Shown piece by piece: positions 59,467-64,000 of a DNA stretch of 64,000 bases (position 1 is the first letter of the stretch; each line of letters starts with the position of its first letter). The translations under genes were made by a program, and so were the position numbers. This DNA comes from Shinella sp. UYSO24 (lineage in GTDB: Bacteria; Pseudomonadota; Alphaproteobacteria; Rhizobiales; Rhizobiaceae): positions 124,001 to 188,000 of the forward strand of contig CABHNZ010000002.1 in the NCBI GenBank assembly GCA_902167985.1, read 5' to 3'. A model generated the notes under the pieces. It searched no databases and was not told the DNA's origin. It worked only from the letters and a program-made list of their open reading frames with translations.

Positions 59467-59770
59467 CTGCTCTTCCGTCCATTCCTGTCGCGGCAACGGC
59501 CCGCAATGTCGCAAAGAGTGTTCGTATTTTCGTATTCGCGCAACGATTAAATGTATACGCACTTGCAATTTCTGGAAACTGGCGCTCACTCGCTTATGAA
59601 ATGAGCAATATGGTTTATTAATAGCCATTAATCGCCGTATTTTGATATAAAAATCCACACAATAACGTATCAGAAAAATTATTTTGCCTACTCTGTCAGA
59701 TTTCGAGTGGACAGCTTTCGAAAACGGCGTATGCAAATAGATAAATTCGGTATTCATTAAGGAGCTGCAG
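59467..59770. promoter_or_regulatory. Divergent control region of the CUT1 importer and catabolic operon
   Basis: 304 bases, markedly A+T-rich between 59580 and 59760, with no gene. TTCGTATT is tandemly repeated at 59521-59536. A GTATAC palindrome (in ATGTATACG, about 59552-59560) resembles centres bound by FadR-type GntR proteins. AAGGAG at about 59759-59764 serves the SDR start. Confidence 0.5.
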
Positions 59771-60558
59771 GTGGAACTCAATCTCAAGGGGAAAACGGCG
59801 CTGATCACCGGCGCATCCCAGGGCATCGGTCACGCGACCGCCAAGGTGCTGGCCGCGGAAGGGTGTCACCTTCATCTCGCCGCCCGCAACGGTGCGGCCA
59901 TGGAAGAGCTGAAAAAGGAACTCGCCCAGTATCCCGTGGATGTGACGGTGCATGAGGCCGACCTCAGCACGACTGAGGCTATGGTGGCGCTCGACAAGGC
60001 CTGCGGCGACTACGATATCCTCGTCAACAATGCCGGCGATATCCCGGCTGGCTCCATCGAGGACGTGACCGACGAAGCCATTCGTCGCGGCTTTGACCTC
60101 AAGGTCTTCGGCTATATCACGCTCTCGCGCGAGTTCTGGAAGCGCCGCAAGGGCCAAGGGGAAGGCAAGGGCGGCGTCATCATCAACATCATCGGCAATT
60201 CCGGCGAGAACTGGGATGCGGCATACTTTGCCGGCTCCACCGGCAATGCCTCGCTGATGAGCTTCACCAAGGCACTCGGCGGCCGCTCGCTCGATGAAGG
60301 CATTCGCGTCGTCGGCATCAATCCGGGCCCGGTCGACACGCCGCGCATGTTCAAGATCATGAAGCGCAAGGCGATCGACATGCTCGGCGACGAGTCGCGC
60401 TGGGAAGAGCTTTACGAAAAATATCCGGGCAAGCGCCCGGCAACCGCTGAAGAAGTGGCAGATCTCTGCGCCTTCCTCGCATCGCCGAAGGCGGCTATAT
60501 CACCGGCACGGTTGTCACCATCGATGGCGGTATTGCAGCGCGCGGATCGGTGATCTGA
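59771..60558 (+). CDS. Short-chain dehydrogenase/reductase, one frame break
   Basis: It starts at GTG 59771 after AAGGAG. The cofactor motif is TGASQGIGHATAKVLA, then NNAG and the PGPVDTPRM segment. The usual YxxxK is replaced here by the region AAYFAGSTGNASLMSFTKAL, so the catalytic Tyr/Lys arrangement is atypical (no canonical YxxxK). The frame breaks near 60491 (AAGGGC read as AAGGC). Repair ends GGYITGTVVTIDGGIAARGSVI at TGA 60556-60558, 262 residues. It overlaps the aminotransferase start (TGATG). Confidence 0.87.
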
Positions 60559-61692
60559 TGGCCGGCGCAGACGCACGCACGAGAAACCGCTATTTCGACG
60601 ATCTGTTCTCGACGCCGGATCTGGCCTGGATGGGCCAGAACACCAACCATGTCCCGGCACATCCGGCCGTCACGGAAGCGATGATCCGCTCGGTCGAGGC
60701 CGGCGAATTCAACGCCTATGCCCCGCCGATGGGCTTCGAGGCGCTGCGCTCGGCAATCGTCGACGATCTGGGCGTCGCCTCTGCCGAGGCACTTGTTACT
60801 GAGGCGGTGTCAATGCGCTCGCCATGGTCTGCAAGGCGCGTGCGCGGCCGGGTACAACGCTGGTGACGACCGATCCGACCTGGAAATGGCCGTGCCTGTT
60901 TGCCGAACAGGCCGGTGCAAGCGTCATCCAGATCCCGATCTACGATCCGGCGACCAACTACAAGCTCACTCCGTCCGCTCTGAAAGCGGCCGTCGATGAG
61001 CGTTGCGCGATCATCTATATCGTCGATCCGAACAACCCGCTCGGCATCCGCTATGACCGCGAGGAAATCGAGGCTTTCGCCGAGATCGCCCGTTCGGTCG
61101 GCGCGCTTCTGATCCATGATTGCACCTATCGCGATTTCGCCGACGGCCACACGCCGGTCCTGCAGGTCGCGCCCGAGGGCACGGTCGTCTCGCTGAGCTT
61201 CTCGAAATGGCTCGGCCTCGCCGGCATGCGTATCGGTGCGCTTGCAGCCGAACCGGCACTGATCGACGAGTTTTCCGCCGTTTCCACGTCGGTACTTGGT
61301 GCCTCGGTGGTTGCCCAGCGGGCGGCGATGGCCGGTCTTTCCGTCAAGGCGGAATGGATGAAGGATGTCCGCGCGTTGGATCGTGCCAACAAGGCCATGA
61401 TTATCGAAGCTGCCAAGGCTTCCGGCCTTTCGGTGCCGATCCCGGTCTCGCATGGCAACTTCCTCGTTCTCGAAACGGCCGAGACCGGTGTGTCGCCGGA
61501 AGCGATCGTCGAGGCGGCAAGGCGTGAAGGCGTGATGATCCGTCAGGGTCGCTATCACACGGCTGCCTTCGGCGACCGGTTCATCAAGGTCTCGACATCC
61601 GTTCCGGCCGCATGGGCCGAGCGCTTCTGCGAAGGCCTGCCGCGCTACATCGAAACGGCGCGCACGCTGAACGACGTACCGGCCTTTTCTAA
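60558..61692 (+). CDS. Class I/II (PLP-dependent) aminotransferase, one internal frame break and probable lost stop
   Basis: Fold-type I PLP enzyme. The start is MAGADARTRNRYFDDLFSTPDLAWMGQNTNH, with IIYIVDPNNPLG (cofactor Asp/Asn), SFSKWLGLAGMRIGAL (Schiff-base Lys) and FIKVSTSVP (substrate Arg position replaced). The frame breaks near 60804 (GAGGGC read as GAGGC). As read, the frame then runs straight into the next hydrolase to make a 600-residue ORF. One T missing near 61688 would give PAFF and TAA 61690-61692, 378 residues, typical for the family. The fusion is therefore probably an artefact. Confidence 0.82.
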
Positions 61693-61747
61693 GGGCCGGT
61701 TCACAGATGACAGCCGGTTGACGGCAAAAGGGCAGAAGGGATCGATC

Positions 61748-62626
61748 ATGTACGCGACCGCGACGGATGGCACGAAACTCTACTTCGAGACGGCAGGCGA
61801 GGGCGGCACGCCGATCCTGTTCATTCACGAGTTCGGCGGCAATTACGATGCCTGGGAACCGCAGATGAGCTTCTTTGCCCGCCGTCACCGCTGCATCACC
61901 TACGCGGCACGCGGTTACGCACCGTCGGATATTCCGGCAAACGTCGACCAGTATTCGCAGGTGATTGCCGCTGAAGACGCGGTTGCGGTGCTCGACCATC
62001 TCGGCATCGAGAAGGCGCATATCGTCGGTCTCTCAATGGGCGGGTTTGCCACCCTGCATTTCGGCCTGCGCTTTCCCGAGCGCGCGCTGTCCTTGACCAT
62101 CGCAGGCGCCGGATATGGCACCGAACGCGAGACTGCCGACTATTTCCGCAATACCTCGCTGAAGGTGGCCGACAATTTCGAAAAAGACCCGGTCGCCTTC
62201 TCCAAGATCTACTCGCTCGGCGCAAGCCGGGTGCAGTTCCAGAACAAGGACCCGCGCGGCTGGGCGGCCTTTGCCGAGCGGTTGTCGCACCATTCTGCCG
62301 TTGGCGCCGCAAACACGATGCGCGGTGTCCAGTGCCGTCGCCCGTCCTTCTGGGATCTGGAAGACGAGTTGAAGACGATGACGGTGCCGTCGCTGGTGAT
62401 GACTGGCGACGAAGATGATCACTGCCTCCAGCCGTCGATCTATCTGAAGAAGATGATCCCGGCCTGCGGCCTCGCCATCCTGCCGAAGACCGGCCACACG
62501 CTGAACCTTGAAGAGCCGGCCATGTTCAACGCTATGGTCGCTGATTTCATCGCCCAGGTGGAGCAGGGCGCCTGGAAGGTGCGTGATCCCCGCGCCGATC
62601 CCGGTCAGGTCATGCGGACGGAGTAA
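61748..62626 (+). CDS. Alpha/beta hydrolase
   Basis: 292 residues from MYATATDGTKLYFETAGEGGTPILFIHEFGGNYDAWEPQ. The nucleophile elbow is AHIVGLSMGGFATLHFG (Ser), the acid lies in MTGDEDDHC and the His is in PKTGHTLNLEEP. AGAAGGGA seven bases before ATG 61748 supports a separate start even though the upstream frame is open into it. It is probably a hydrolase of an ester, lactone or C-C bond in the pathway of this cluster. Confidence 0.87.
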   Translation: MYATATDGTKLYFETAGEGGTPILFIHEFGGNYDAWEPQMSFFARRHRCITYAARGYAPSDIPANVDQYSQVIAAEDAVAVLDHLGIEKAHIVGLSMGGFATLHFGLRFPERALSLTIAGAGYGTERETADYFRNTSLKVADNFEKDPVAFSKIYSLGASRVQFQNKDPRGWAAFAERLSHHSAVGAANTMRGVQCRRPSFWDLEDELKTMTVPSLVMTGDEDDHCLQPSIYLKKMIPACGLAILPKTGHTLNLEEPAMFNAMVADFIAQVEQGAWKVRDPRADPGQVMRTE

Positions 62627-62631
62627 AAACC

Positions 62632-63885
62632 ATGGCGGCTCACCCCAGGATCTCATCCGACAGGCTCTGGAACCGGCTGATGGCGCTTGGCGAAGATGGT
62701 GCCCTCCCTGAAAAAGGCGTCAACCGGCAGGCGCTCTCGGCCGAGGAAATCCTTGCCTGGCGGCGGGTGATCGCCTGGGGCGCCGAGGCCGGGCTGACGG
62801 CCTCGACCGATCTTGCCGGCAATCTGTTTCTCACCCTTGCCGGTTCTTCTCCCCACCTAGCGCCCGTCGTCGCCGGCTCGCATATCGACAGTCAGCCGAC
62901 GGGCGGCCTTTTGATGGGGCATTCGGGACACTCGCAGCACTTGAAGCCGCAACGGCGATTGCCGAAACGGGATTGAAGCCGGACCGGTCCATCGTCGTTG
63001 CGCCTGGATGAACGAGGAAGGTAGCCGGTTTGCGCCGGGCATGATGGGTTCGGAACTGTTTGCCGGAAAGCGTACACTGGAAGATGTCATGGCCGTGCGC
63101 GATGCAGAAGGCAGCAGCGTCGGGGAAGCGCTCGCCGCCGTCCATGGTGCTTTTCCGGAACTGGTGCCGGGGCCGATCGGCTTCCCGATCCATGCCTATA
63201 TCGAGCCGCATATCGAGCAGGCCGATATCATGGAACAGAGCGGCACGGTGATCGGTGCCGTCACCGGCATTCAGGGCAAAAAGACCTATGAAATGACGAT
63301 CATCGGCCGCGAAGCCCATGCGGGCACCGAGCCGATGGAAAAGCGCCATGATGCGGTGCAGGCTTTTGCCCGGGTGGCACTTGCCATGCAGGCGGCCGTC
63401 TCAGGCGACGATCTCGTCCGCTTCACGATCGGCAGGGTCGAGGTAGAGCCGAATGCGCCCTCGGTGGTCCCGGCGCGCGTGCGTTTCCGCATCGACCTGC
63501 GCCACCCTGACAACGAACGGCTGATTGCCTATGGTGAAGCGCTCGAAGCAGCGCTCACGCGTGAGGCAGCACCCTGCGATTTCACCATCCGCCATCTCGT
63601 CGATGCGCCATCCAACGGTTTCGATCAGGAATTGCGGGATGCGATCCGCCGCTCGGCTGCCCGCCATGGCTATCCGGCAATGGATCTTCTTTCGGCGGCG
63701 GGGCATGACGCACGCCATATTGCGGGCCTTGCGCCAAGCGCGATGATCTTCATTCCGTGCCGCGGCGGCATCAGCCATCACCCGGATGAATGGGCGGAAC
63801 CGGCGCATGTGGCGGCGGGCGCACAGTTCTTCTCGACCTTATGCTCGAACAATCGGGCCTTACGATCAACCAAGGAGACGCATGA
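62632..63885 (+). CDS. M20-family Zn amidohydrolase (hydantoinase/carbamoylase type), three frame breaks
   Basis: It opens at ATG 62632, five bases after the hydrolase. Metal sites are in VVAGSHIDSQPTGG (His, Asp), WMNEEGSRF (Glu pair), AYIEPHIEQ (His) and the late SHHPDEWA (His). The dimerisation domain starts GKKTYEMTIIGREAHAGTEPM. Frames break near 62908, 63003 and 63838; adding one base at each gives RFDGAFGTLAALEAA, VVAAWMNEEGSRFAPG and FFSTLMLEQSGLTINQGDA, ending at TGA 63883-63885. The repaired size is 418 residues, as for N-carbamoyl amino-acid hydrolases and allantoate amidohydrolases. It cleaves an amide or ureido bond; the natural substrate is unknown. Confidence 0.87.
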
Positions 63886-64000
63886 TGAGCACTGCAAACG
63901 ACATGGCGGAAATGCCGGTCCAGCTGCCGCAGAACCCGGCCAACAGTGCCGAGGCGCGTGGCCGCTATTTCAATTCCGGCAATGCCTTCAACATCAAGCT
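63885..64000 (+). CDS. Unidentified protein, N-terminal part only
   Basis: The frame begins at ATG 63885 (or 63882) after AAGGAG and runs off the window: MSTANDMAEMPVQLPQNPAN, then SAEARGRYFNSGNAFNIK. No signal peptide is seen. It is coupled to the M20 gene by overlapping stop and start. I do not recognise the family from 38 residues; its place in the operon suggests a pathway enzyme. Confidence 0.6.
   Translation, partial: MSTANDMAEMPVQLPQNPANSAEARGRYFNSGNAFNIK

Overview
The window looks like chromosomal or megaplasmid DNA of an alphaproteobacterium of the Rhizobiaceae (Rhizobium/Agrobacterium/Ensifer type). The signs are high G+C, many ABC importers each paired with its own regulator, ExoY/ExoP/ExoF-type polysaccharide genes, a D-tagatose kinase plus GatZ-like epimerase pair, PQQ glucose dehydrogenase and quinate catabolism. 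No rRNA, tRNA, CRISPR, IS element or phage gene was recognised.

Layout. (1) 1-6344: ribose-class ABC importer, PfkB sugar kinase, GatZ-family protein and LacI regulator, best read as a D-tagatose or hexitol catabolic operon. (2) 6395-8070: a 2'-5' RNA ligase-like protein and a DEDDh exonuclease, then about 500 bases with no gene. (3) 8567-24815: a Wzx/Wzy exopolysaccharide locus arranged around a divergent control region at 17927-18312. Initiating sugar transferase, co-polymerase, two GT2s, export protein, polymerase and a GT8 lie leftward. A Crp-type regulator, two GT4s, flippase and a GH16 hydrolase lie rightward, closed by a terminator. (4) 24960-29389: a three-subunit membrane FAD sugar/polyol dehydrogenase with a divergent MarR regulator. 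(5) 29445-31168: an Lrp regulator divergent from a saccharopine dehydrogenase-like enzyme. (6) 31209-39698: a quinate/shikimate catabolic cluster with its own polar amino acid-type ABC importer, AroE-like and MocA-like dehydrogenases, type II dehydroquinase, fused dehydroshikimate dehydratase and GntR regulator. (7) 39720-45332: alcohol dehydrogenase, Bcr/CflA efflux pump, aldo/keto reductase with a LysR regulator, and a lipoprotein hydrolase. (8) 45642-53556: PQQ glucose dehydrogenase, membrane acyltransferase, malate:quinone oxidoreductase and a two-component system. (9) 53576-64000: a GntR-controlled CUT1 ABC importer with SDR, aminotransferase, two alpha/beta hydrolases and an M20 amidase; the substrate of this pathway is not evident.

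Two window-wide points matter. First, at least 17 conserved genes are broken by about 26 frame changes, and every one is repaired by adding back a single base, usually in a short homopolymer. This is the pattern of a deletion-prone sequencing error, so broken genes are annotated here across their full repaired extent. Second, a near-perfect 20-base Crp-type palindrome lies both in the polysaccharide control region (17991-18010) and, 30 kb away, between glucose dehydrogenase and an orphan acyltransferase (48034-48053). This suggests a shared regulon run by the Crp-type protein encoded inside the polysaccharide locus.
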